The notes under the pieces were generated by a model. The model did not search any database. It saw nothing but the letters and a program-made list of their open reading frames with translations, and was not told the origin of the DNA. A program made the position numbers and the translations under genes. Shown piece after piece: positions 42,929-50,532 of a DNA stretch of 64,000 nt; position 1 is the stretch's first letter, and every line of letters starts with the position of its first letter. Source of the DNA: Comamonadaceae bacterium (GTDB lineage Bacteria > Pseudomonadota > Gammaproteobacteria > Burkholderiales > Burkholderiaceae_C); assembly GCA_027488735.1 (NCBI GenBank), contig JAIYBB010000001.1:186001-250000 (forward strand), written 5' to 3'.

Positions 42929-43978
42929 ATGCGATTTTTGTCCTACTCCGCTCTAGCATCAACACACCGTGTCCCTTTGTTGGTCAAGCGCATGTGGTCG
43001 CGCGAGTACCATGATGTCAAATTGATTCTTGAGCAACGCGGGGACCTCAAGTACTTCAATATTCCTGCTAGTTTTCAGCGTTTTGCGGCCAGAGGCTTTC
43101 TGATCACATCGGCAGTCTTGCTTGGCTTGATACTTTTTTTGGCCATTACCAGTTTGATCTTGGGCATCAGCCGTGCGCGCCTGGAAAAATCGCATGAAGA
43201 TGTGTACCGAGCTTTACTGACCAGTTCGGTGGACGCCGATTCGCCTGATTCAAGCTCTCTCAGTGATGAGCAGATGATCAACTTGGCGCAAACCATTCGC
43301 GACCGGGACATGAGCATTCGGCGGTTTGTAGAAACCTCGATGGTGGCGGTGTCAGAAGAGAACGATACGCTCAAAACACAATTAGAGTCCTCTGGATTGA
43401 CCGAAAAAATTGTGCGAATCATCCAGCAAAATTCTGCTAACGGTGGTTTTTCTCCAGAAGGCGATATTCAATCTAACCCATTGTTGCGAGGCAAAGTTGC
43501 CGATGAGTTGGCTACCAATCGTGCGTTGCGCGAGGTGTTGTATGCACTGCCCGCTCAATTGCCGGTTGCCAATTACAGCGTATCTTCCGACTTCGGTGTC
43601 CGTAAGCACCCGCTGAGCGGACGTTCACATTTCCATACGGGGCTGGACTTGATGAGCCAAACAGGAGACGATAAAGTGTTCGCCGTCAAACCGGGAATTG
43701 TGGTCATGGCAGAATACCATCCTCAGTATGGCAACACGGTGATGATTCGGCATTTAAATGGTGTCGAATCTTTGTACGCACATTTGGCGCAATTGTTGGT
43801 CAAAGTGGGTGACAAGGTCACCACAGAAAGCCAACTTGGCTACATCGGAAACACGGGAGATTCCTCCACTGGCAAGCATCTGCATTTCGAGATCTTGGTG
43901 GGAGGCTATCCTGTCAATCCGCAAAAAGTGATTCGGACCGCGCAATATGTTCAACAAATCAAAAATAGCAACCAATAA
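42929..43978 (+). CDS. Membrane-anchored M23 (LytM) peptidoglycan endopeptidase
   Basis: The 349-residue protein has a cytoplasmic N-terminus of about 50 residues, one TM helix (about 58-80), a helical, probably coiled-coil stretch (about 82-160), and a C-terminal M23 domain (about 215-335). Zinc-site residues are present: HTGLD (H236, D240), YAHL (H285) and HLHFE (H317, H319), so it is expected to be active. It lies between two bactofilin genes and overlaps the second by 32 bases. Bactofilin-directed M23 enzymes are known from other bacteria (Helicobacter CcmA with Csd proteins; LmdC with BacA). Confidence 0.9.
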   Translation: MRFLSYSALASTHRVPLLVKRMWSREYHDVKLILEQRGDLKYFNIPASFQRFAARGFLITSAVLLGLILFLAITSLILGISRARLEKSHEDVYRALLTSSVDADSPDSSSLSDEQMINLAQTIRDRDMSIRRFVETSMVAVSEENDTLKTQLESSGLTEKIVRIIQQNSANGGFSPEGDIQSNPLLRGKVADELATNRALREVLYALPAQLPVANYSVSSDFGVRKHPLSGRSHFHTGLDLMSQTGDDKVFAVKPGIVVMAEYHPQYGNTVMIRHLNGVESLYAHLAQLLVKVGDKVTTESQLGYIGNTGDSSTGKHLHFEILVGGYPVNPQKVIRTAQYVQQIKNSNQ

Positions 43979-44411
43979 CACCGTTACCCCACCTGTTGCA
44001 GAAACTTCCAAAGTGACTGCAACTGTTGAAACTAACCCAGACAATCAGCCAGCTGCCCAACCACAGAGAAATAACATGATGGACATGATCTCCTCCAACG
44101 CTTCTAAGCCTTCTATCCTGAGCGAGGGCTTTTCGTTTCGAGGTGAAATTGCAGCAAAAGGCGCCATCCATGTGGAAGGCTCTTTGAATGGTCAGGTACA
44201 AGTCGACGAATTGACCATAGGTTCACGCGGTCAGGTCGAAGGTGTCGTGACCTGCTCTAGTTTGCATATCAAGGGAAAATTCTCTGGTACGGCCACTTGC
44301 AGTGAACTGATCGTGACATCCTCAGCATCGGTTGATGGTCATGTGGTGTACCAAACCTTGTCGGTACAAAAAGGCGCATCTATCAAAGGTGAATTGCTGC
44401 TGGTAAAGTAA
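43947..44411 (+). CDS. Bactofilin B
   Basis: The 154-residue protein has about 57 low-complexity residues rich in Thr, Val, Pro, Gln and Asn, then a bactofilin core (SEGFSFRGEIAAKGAIHVEG, LTIGSRGQVEGVV, LHIKGKFSGTAT, QTLSVQKGASIKGEL). It differs clearly from bactofilin A. It overlaps the end of the M23 gene by 32 bases, which suggests coupled translation and a shared function. Confidence 0.9.
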   Translation: MFNKSKIATNNTVTPPVAETSKVTATVETNPDNQPAAQPQRNNMMDMISSNASKPSILSEGFSFRGEIAAKGAIHVEGSLNGQVQVDELTIGSRGQVEGVVTCSSLHIKGKFSGTATCSELIVTSSASVDGHVVYQTLSVQKGASIKGELLLVK

Positions 44412-44433
44412 GCTTTTTGATCAAAGGCCATGA

Positions 44434-45312
44434 ATGTCGGACATTTCCCAGATTGACGGTCAATCCGTTCGACTCAAGCGCGAATCATTAGGCTGGGCCA
44501 TTTCTGACATGGCCACCATGGCTTGTTTATCGACCAAACAAATCAAGCAAATCGAAGAAGGTGGCATGACCGCTTTCTACAGTGAAAATGTCAAGCTCAC
44601 CGCCGCTCGCAAAGTAGCAGGGTTGCTGGGTATGACAGAGCCCCAGTTGTTCGGACAGGTCACGCCAGCGGTCATTGAGCAACCACAACCCCTCCATGCT
44701 GACGAGAGCTTGGATGAAACCGATACGGCTGTTCACCATGAGCCTGCCCTCGACTCAAGCCCAACCTCAGAAACAGCGGCTATTTCTCGCAGCGAATCTT
44801 GGCATTTTCTGGCGCAACCCCCTGAAAACATCCATCAGAACGAGCAAGGCCATCAGCCTGATTCACCAGCTCCTCAGTCTGAGCCGACTGCTCCGCTGAC
44901 CACTGACACAACGCCACTTCAAGAGCCTGCCTCAGAAGCTGTGCAGGCGCAGGAGCAAGCGCCGCCTGAAACCAGCAACACCAACTATTTGGTCAAGATA
45001 CTCGCTTTGTTTTTGGTGGCCTTGGCTGCAGCCGCTTTGCTCAGGCAACAAGCCGGAGACGACAATGCACAGACCGCCCCAGCGATTGATGCCCAACCGG
45101 TCTTGATACCTGTCCCCGAGGCTCCCCCAGCAACGACGCTGTCTGCCCCAGAGCCCTCAGGCAACGCTGCTCAGGCCACGGCAACCAGCTCGGATGCAAC
45201 TGCGGTGCTGCCAGCTCCGGGTCCGGATAACACCCAGACAAACGCCAATGACCCAGTCGGTAAACCCTTGCCTGCCGAGTCTGATACACCCGCAGCTATC
45301 GGCAGTAAATAA
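44434..45312 (+). CDS. RodZ-like protein: HTH domain, transmembrane helix, disordered periplasmic tail
   Basis: The 292-residue protein has an N-terminal Cro/RodZ-type helix-turn-helix (about 8-65: VRLKRESLGWAISDMATMA, LSTKQIKQIEEGG). About 115 acidic, Pro/Gln-rich residues follow, then one TM helix (185-203) and about 85 Pro/Ala-rich periplasmic residues. This is the layout of RodZ, which couples cytoskeletal polymers to the cell-wall machinery, but the RodZ C-terminal beta domain is absent. It follows bactofilin B by 22 bases. A link to the bactofilins is inferred. Confidence 0.75.
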   Translation: MSDISQIDGQSVRLKRESLGWAISDMATMACLSTKQIKQIEEGGMTAFYSENVKLTAARKVAGLLGMTEPQLFGQVTPAVIEQPQPLHADESLDETDTAVHHEPALDSSPTSETAAISRSESWHFLAQPPENIHQNEQGHQPDSPAPQSEPTAPLTTDTTPLQEPASEAVQAQEQAPPETSNTNYLVKILALFLVALAAAALLRQQAGDDNAQTAPAIDAQPVLIPVPEAPPATTLSAPEPSGNAAQATATSSDATAVLPAPGPDNTQTNANDPVGKPLPAESDTPAAIGSK

Positions 45313-45365
45313 CTTTTTCGAGATCCGCACACCTGCGGTGTCGTCGTGGCACCCAACACACCAGC

Positions 45366-46460
45366 CTAGTTCTTGGCACCCATGTCCAAGGCTGCTTGAC
45401 GTGATGCAGCGTTGGCTGCGTCGCTGGCGGGTTCTAGCGGCCATCCAGACATATGTGTCATCGTCAAGTTGTGCATGGCGCTTATCCATACCGGGCTGTC
45501 GTTGATGCATTCAATATAGTGAAACTGCTCGCCACCTTCTTCTAAAAAGGCCGCCTTCACTTCCAGTGCGATTTCCTCAAGGGTTTCAAGACAATCGCTG
45601 ACAAAGCCGGGGCAAACAATCTGAACTGAGCGACAGCCCTGACGGGCCAGTTCGCGCACGGTGGGTTCGGTATAAGGTTCCAGCCATTTGGCCTTGCCAA
45701 AGCGCGATTGAAAGCACACCTTGTATTCGTTTTTAGACAAGCCCAAGGCTTCGCCTAGTAACCTGGCGGTTTTATGGCATTCGCAGTGGTAGGGGTCGCC
45801 TAATTGCAAAGTACGTTCGGGCACGCCATGAAAGCTCATCACCAACTGCTCTGCGCGCCCATGCTGTGCCCAATGCGAACGAATTTTGTCGGCCAGCGCT
45901 TCTATGTAGCCGGGGTGATCGTGGTAATGGTTGATGAAACGCAGTTCAGGCAGGTTACGGGTGCGCATGCCCCAGGCATACACCGCATCGAATACGCTGG
46001 CGGTGGTGGTGCCTGAGTACTGGGGATATGCTGGCAACACCAACACTCGGGTAACGCCTTGCGCTTTCAATTCGTCCAAGACTTGTGGCACGGCAGGCGA
46101 ACCATAGCGCATGGCAAAGCGGACCACCACTTTTTTCGGATCAAACAATTGCTGCAAGGCCAGACCTTGTTTTTCTGTCCAGACCTTCAGCGGGGATCCT
46201 TCCGCGGTCCAAATACTGGCGTATTTATGTGCAGACTTGGCTGGACGGACTCGCAAAATAATGCCGTGAAGAATCATCAACCAAAGAAAACGCGGTATCT
46301 CAACCACCCTGGGGTCACTTAAAAATTCAGCAAGGTAGCGACGCAATGCAGGCGCAGTGGGGGCCTGCGGCGTGCCTAAGTTGCAGTAAACAATGGCTGT
46401 TTTGGCGGGCTGTCCGTGGCTGTAGGCTGGTTCAGCGGCAAATCTGGGAGTTGAATTCAT
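45366..46460 (-). CDS. hemH: Ferrochelatase
   Basis: The 364-residue enzyme inserts iron into protoporphyrin IX. Motifs are YCNLGTPQAP, LPAYPQYSGTTTASVFD, LVMSFHGVPERT with the metal-site His, FQSRFGKAKWLEPYT, and VCPGFVSDCLETLEEI with the conserved Glu. The ATG at 46460 overlaps the hpnE stop by 4 bases, so it is cotranscribed with the squalene genes. This is not the usual hemH context in E. coli. Confidence 0.95.
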   Translation of the reverse strand: MNSTPRFAAEPAYSHGQPAKTAIVYCNLGTPQAPTAPALRRYLAEFLSDPRVVEIPRFLWLMILHGIILRVRPAKSAHKYASIWTAEGSPLKVWTEKQGLALQQLFDPKKVVVRFAMRYGSPAVPQVLDELKAQGVTRVLVLPAYPQYSGTTTASVFDAVYAWGMRTRNLPELRFINHYHDHPGYIEALADKIRSHWAQHGRAEQLVMSFHGVPERTLQLGDPYHCECHKTARLLGEALGLSKNEYKVCFQSRFGKAKWLEPYTEPTVRELARQGCRSVQIVCPGFVSDCLETLEEIALEVKAAFLEEGGEQFHYIECINDSPVWISAMHNLTMTHMSGWPLEPASDAANAASRQAALDMGAKN

Positions 46461-47749
46461 ACCCTATTTTCCCCCAAGCGCCATCGCTCTAAAAGATTCA
46501 CCGCATGAAGCCCTGATTGCACCGCGCCTTCCAAGGTGGCCGGGTAGGGGCCATCGATGTAATCACCACATGCCACCAATGGATGGCGAACCACTGCAGG
46601 CGGCCTGCGGACCCCGGGCACACAGGCAAATGCCGCGCGTTTTTCCACCACGGTCAGCAACGCGCTGGCTTGGCGCAACCCCATTTGGTCACTGGCCTGT
46701 CTTTGCACCGCCTCTGTGGTGGTTTGTCTGTCTTGGGTGCTGGCACTGACCACCATAGCCAGCACGCCTTGCATGCCAGGGTCTGGCGTTAGCTTGCCTT
46801 TGTCAAACGCAAATTGAGCAGGCGCATCCGCATCGCTGTGCAAAGCCATGACGGGGCTGTGCCAATCAAGCTCTTGGTGGGCTTGCAAATAAACCGTGGT
46901 GATGGCGGTGTGCGCCAAATCATGTGCCTGAGCTGACCATGCGGGTTCGATGGCTGCCGTTAGTCGGGCCGCTTCCCATGCGGGACAAGCCAAGACCACC
47001 GGCTCTGCCAGCAACTCCTCCAGATGTTGTACGTGACTGCCAGTGACAACTTCAGCACCCTGCTGCGCCAACCATTGCACCACAGCATCGGGCCATAGGC
47101 GGCTTAAATCAGTGCGTGGAATCAACATATCGCTGCTGCCAACGCCGCCCATCAACGCGTCTTGCATGACCCGCAAAAATACCCGAGCACTGGCCTGCGC
47201 CGGGGGCAGATTCAGCGCCGACACGCACAGCGGTTCAATCAGCAATGACATGACAGTAGGCGGCAAATGGCAACACAGCGCAGCCACGGTCATGTCAGCG
47301 GGTGCTTGGAATTGGTTCAAACGCCAGCGAAATGCCTGCCCGGTAAGAGACCATTTGTCTTGCCAAGCCCAGCCCTTGGCTTGCAAGATCGCCGCCAGCA
47401 TGTTCCATGGCGCGGGCCATGCAGACAATTGCAGACCGGTGTCATCGGGTCTGCGTAAACACAGCGGCATGCGAAAAAGATGTTGTTCGGTGTCGATTCC
47501 TACAGTCTTCATCAGCCTCAGTGTTTCGCGGTAAGCGCCAATCAGAATGTGCTGACCATTGTCCAAGGCTAAGCCGTGGTGCATGACCCGACGTGCCCGC
47601 CCACCAACGTGGGGTGCGGCTTCTAGCAGGCGCACTTGCCAGCCCTGTTGGACGGCATGCACGGCAGCGGACAGTCCTGCCCAGCCCGCGCCCACCACAG
47701 TGAGTTTTTTCAAAATCGTCCCAGTGCCTGCATTTTCCAAGCGAGCCAC
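46457..47749 (-). CDS. hpnE: Hydroxysqualene dehydroxylase HpnE
   Basis: The roughly 430-residue FAD-dependent amine-oxidase-like protein has GxGxxG (TVVGAGWAGLSAAVHA), VGGRARR, and DNGQHILIGAY. It completes squalene formation with HpnC and HpnD. The annotated ATG at 47749 overlaps hpnD by 40 bases. A TTG at 47713, one base offset from the hpnD TGA stop and preceded by GGGA, would give a coupled start with a canonical N-terminus and may be the true one. Confidence 0.88.
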   Translation of the reverse strand: MARLENAGTGTILKKLTVVGAGWAGLSAAVHAVQQGWQVRLLEAAPHVGGRARRVMHHGLALDNGQHILIGAYRETLRLMKTVGIDTEQHLFRMPLCLRRPDDTGLQLSAWPAPWNMLAAILQAKGWAWQDKWSLTGQAFRWRLNQFQAPADMTVAALCCHLPPTVMSLLIEPLCVSALNLPPAQASARVFLRVMQDALMGGVGSSDMLIPRTDLSRLWPDAVVQWLAQQGAEVVTGSHVQHLEELLAEPVVLACPAWEAARLTAAIEPAWSAQAHDLAHTAITTVYLQAHQELDWHSPVMALHSDADAPAQFAFDKGKLTPDPGMQGVLAMVVSASTQDRQTTTEAVQRQASDQMGLRQASALLTVVEKRAAFACVPGVRRPPAVVRHPLVACGDYIDGPYPATLEGAVQSGLHAVNLLERWRLGENRV

Positions 47750-48549
47750 AATTTGCGAACAGGCGTGAGCGATACGCGTTGTTTGAGTACAGGAAATTTA
47801 GCTTGGGCGATTTCATGCAGCAAAGTTCGGTAAATGCTGGCCATCATCAGGCCAGGTTTTTGTGCCCGCCAATCGGCAACAGGTAGCATGGCCAAAGCCT
47901 CCTCGTACAAAGCCAAGGCCCGATCGGTTTGAAACTGCATCAGCGCCTGAAATGCGAGAGAGTCGCGGCGGTTGAGCAAGTCAGCGGCAGTGACCTGAAA
48001 CTGCTGCAACTCATCCATGGGCAAGTAAATACGTCCACGCAATGCATCCTCACCCACATCACGAATGATGTTGGTCAATTGAAACGCCAGCCCCAGCTTA
48101 TGCGCATATTCGGTGGTTTGGCCTTGGGTTTGACCAAAAATAAGGGCGGCGACTTCGCCCACCACCCCAGCCACCAAGTGGCAATAGATTTCCAGTCCTT
48201 TGAAATCAAGGTAGCGCGTTTGGTGCAAATCCATATCGCACCCTTGAATCACTTGTTGCAAATGGAGCTGAGTGATGCCGTGCTCGGCGGTCAATGGCAT
48301 CAATGCTTGCATCACCGGGTGCTGGGGATTACCTGCAAAACTGCGCGCCACTTCTGTGCGCCACCATTGCAATTTTTGCGCAGCGACGCCAGCGTCATGG
48401 ACCTCGTCCACCACATCGTCGATTTCACGGCAAAACGCATAAAAAGCAGTGATAGCGGCCCGTTTACGGGGCGGCAGAAACAAAAAAGCGTAGTAAAAAC
48501 TGCTGCCAGAGCCAGCGGCTTTGGCTTGCACATATTGCTGAGGTGTCAT
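47710..48549 (-). CDS. hpnD: Presqualene diphosphate synthase HpnD
   Basis: The 279-residue head-to-head prenyl synthase has the first Asp motif REIDDVVDE and the second NIIRDVGEDA, with FYYAFLFLPPRKRAA at the start. It condenses two farnesyl diphosphates to presqualene diphosphate. It lies 28 bases downstream of hpnC. Confidence 0.92.
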   Translation of the reverse strand: MTPQQYVQAKAAGSGSSFYYAFLFLPPRKRAAITAFYAFCREIDDVVDEVHDAGVAAQKLQWWRTEVARSFAGNPQHPVMQALMPLTAEHGITQLHLQQVIQGCDMDLHQTRYLDFKGLEIYCHLVAGVVGEVAALIFGQTQGQTTEYAHKLGLAFQLTNIIRDVGEDALRGRIYLPMDELQQFQVTAADLLNRRDSLAFQALMQFQTDRALALYEEALAMLPVADWRAQKPGLMMASIYRTLLHEIAQAKFPVLKQRVSLTPVRKLWLAWKMQALGRF

Positions 48550-48577
48550 AGCCGAGATTGTGGCACTGGCGCTTTGG

Positions 48578-49366
48578 CTATTTGGGTTGCGGGGGCTTGT
48601 GCGACATCCAGAGACTGCGCCACAGCATCAGCGCGAAATCCGCCGTGTTGAGCTGCGGCCTATGAAGGAATGTGTCGGTGCGAGAAATTTTGTCCAACAC
48701 GCGCAGCCCTCCTTGCACCACCAGACGAAGTTCCCAGCCAGCACGCCCGGGCACTTGGTGCACCAAGCCTGCACCTTTGAGCATCAATGAGCGGGCGAAC
48801 GCCAGTTCATCTGCAAGCCTGGCGTTCTCTGGCAGGTAAAACCTGCCGCGCGCAATGTCCACGCTCAGGTCCTGCCAAAAATTGATCAACTGCAAGGCTG
48901 AACATACGCAATCGCTTTGCTGCAAAGCAACGGCATCGTTGATACCGTACAGATGCAACAGCAAGCGGCCGATCGGGTTGGCTGATCGGGTGCAGTAGTC
49001 CAGCAGTTCCGTGCGGTTTTGGTAAATGCGCTTGTCGCGGGTATGAATAACATCTTGTTCAAACGCTGAAAGAAGCGCCAGCAAGTGCTCACAAGGTATG
49101 TCGAACGCATGCATCTCACGCCACAAGGCCTGCAGCATCGTTGGCCAGTTTGGGCTGATCGGCCCGCTTTGTCGCAAACCGTTTTGCAAGTCTGTGCGCA
49201 GGGTAGCGAGCAGGTGTAGGCGCTCTTCGGCGCTGGCATGGCCTTCGTCAGCAATATCGTCGGCAGTGCGTGCAAAGTGGTAGATGGCCACCACGGCCGC
49301 TCGCAGATGCGGTGGACAAAGCACCGAAGCAACAGGAAAGTTCTCGTAGTGGTCAACGGTTGACAT
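48578..49366 (-). CDS. hpnC: Squalene synthase-like protein HpnC
   Basis: The roughly 262-residue prenyl synthase paralogue of HpnD has FARTADDIADEG and LINFWQDLSVDIARGR motifs. It converts presqualene diphosphate to hydroxysqualene. Met9 of the longer frame (49366) gives the canonical STVDHYENFPVAS start; the ATG at 49390 is an alternative. It is the first gene of hpnC-hpnD-hpnE-hemH and divergent from the RND operon. No squalene-hopene cyclase is in the window. Confidence 0.9.
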   Translation of the reverse strand: MSTVDHYENFPVASVLCPPHLRAAVVAIYHFARTADDIADEGHASAEERLHLLATLRTDLQNGLRQSGPISPNWPTMLQALWREMHAFDIPCEHLLALLSAFEQDVIHTRDKRIYQNRTELLDYCTRSANPIGRLLLHLYGINDAVALQQSDCVCSALQLINFWQDLSVDIARGRFYLPENARLADELAFARSLMLKGAGLVHQVPGRAGWELRLVVQGGLRVLDKISRTDTFLHRPQLNTADFALMLWRSLWMSHKPPQPK

Positions 49367-49412
49367 GGTCTTTGTATTGTGACTTGACATGGCTGGTATT
49401 CAGAATTAGATT

Positions 49413-49426
49413 ACTAACCAGTCAGT
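49413..49426. promoter_or_regulatory. TetR-type imperfect palindrome upstream of RND operon
   Basis: ACTAACCAGTCAGT (arms ACTAAC/GTCAGT, one mismatch) lies in the 86-base gap between hpnC and the efflux adaptor gene. Boxes of this kind often bind TetR-family repressors of RND pumps. No TetR gene is present nearby. Confidence 0.4.
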
Positions 49427-49452
49427 CATTAAAACATTTTCAGGGTTTTCCC

Positions 49453-50532
49453 ATGTATCGCATTCAAACTGCCCTGTGCATCACGGGCGTGTCGTTGTTG
49501 CTTGCTTGCTCACCCGCTCCCAATGTTCAGGTTCCCATTCGAGCGGTCAAGGTGTTGCAAGTCAGTGAATCCATACTTACACCTCAGGCCGAATTCGCCG
49601 GGGAAGTGCGTGCCAGGGTTGAAGCGCGTGTTGGTTTTCGGGTGGCAGGCAAATTGACCGCCCGGTATGTCGAGCTCGGACAACGTGTCAAAGCCGGGCA
49701 ACTGTTAGCTGAGATGGACGCTCAGGACTACCGTTTATCGGTTGATGGTGCCAAGGCGTCGGTCGCTGCGGCTCAAACCAACCGGGACTTGGCTGCTGCA
49801 GACTTCAAGCGTTACAAAGAATTGCGTGACAAAGAATTCATCAGCGGTGCGGAATTGGAGCGCCGCGAAAGCAGTTTGAAAGCAGCGCAATCGCAGTTTG
49901 AACAGGCGCAGGCGCAGCTTTCCACCCAACGCAATCAGTTGACATACAGCAAGTTGTTCGCTGACAAGTCCGGCGTGGTGACGGGCTTAGAGGCTGAGGT
50001 GGGTCAGGTATTGAGTGCTGGCATGCCGGTGCTGCGACTGGCGCAAGACGGTGTGCGTGAAGTGGCGTTTGCCGTGCCCGAGGACAGGTTGTCGCTGGTC
50101 AAGCCCGGTCAAGTCCTCAAGGTCAAGTTATGGGGCGGTCAACAAACGTTGTCTGCCAAAGTGCAGGACGTGGCTGCCAGCGCCGATCCTGTCACCCGCA
50201 CTTTTTTGGTCAAAGCAACATTGGATGACATGAAAGTACCGCTGGGCAGTACGGCTACTGTGCTGATCAGTGGTGAAAAAACTGTCACCAAAAATATCGT
50301 GCTGCCCACTTCGGCGGTGCGGCAAGAGGGCGGCAAAACCAGTGTTTGGGTGGTTGAGCCCGCCAGCATGACCGTGCGTTCGCAGGCGATCGAGGTCAGT
50401 GGAATGCAAGACAACACGGTGGTGATCAGCAGCGGCTTACAGCCTGGCCAACAAGTGGTGACAGCGGGTGTGCATGTGCTCTCCGAGGGCCAAAAAGTCT
50501 CGTACTTCCAACCCGTTGGTGGTCAGCCATGA
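49453..50532 (+). CDS. RND efflux membrane fusion lipoprotein
   Basis: The 359-residue adaptor has a signal peptide and lipobox (VSLLLAC), a barrel-sandwich (lipoyl) domain with GFRVAGKL..VELGQRVKAGQ, and a helical hairpin (about 95-165). A beta-barrel and membrane-proximal domain follow. It bridges inner-membrane pump and outer-membrane channel. The ATG at 49453 follows CAGGG; a longer upstream frame is antisense to hpnC and would not be a membrane protein. It overlaps the permease gene by 4 bases. Confidence 0.92.
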   Translation: MYRIQTALCITGVSLLLACSPAPNVQVPIRAVKVLQVSESILTPQAEFAGEVRARVEARVGFRVAGKLTARYVELGQRVKAGQLLAEMDAQDYRLSVDGAKASVAAAQTNRDLAAADFKRYKELRDKEFISGAELERRESSLKAAQSQFEQAQAQLSTQRNQLTYSKLFADKSGVVTGLEAEVGQVLSAGMPVLRLAQDGVREVAFAVPEDRLSLVKPGQVLKVKLWGGQQTLSAKVQDVAASADPVTRTFLVKATLDDMKVPLGSTATVLISGEKTVTKNIVLPTSAVRQEGGKTSVWVVEPASMTVRSQAIEVSGMQDNTVVISSGLQPGQQVVTAGVHVLSEGQKVSYFQPVGGQP

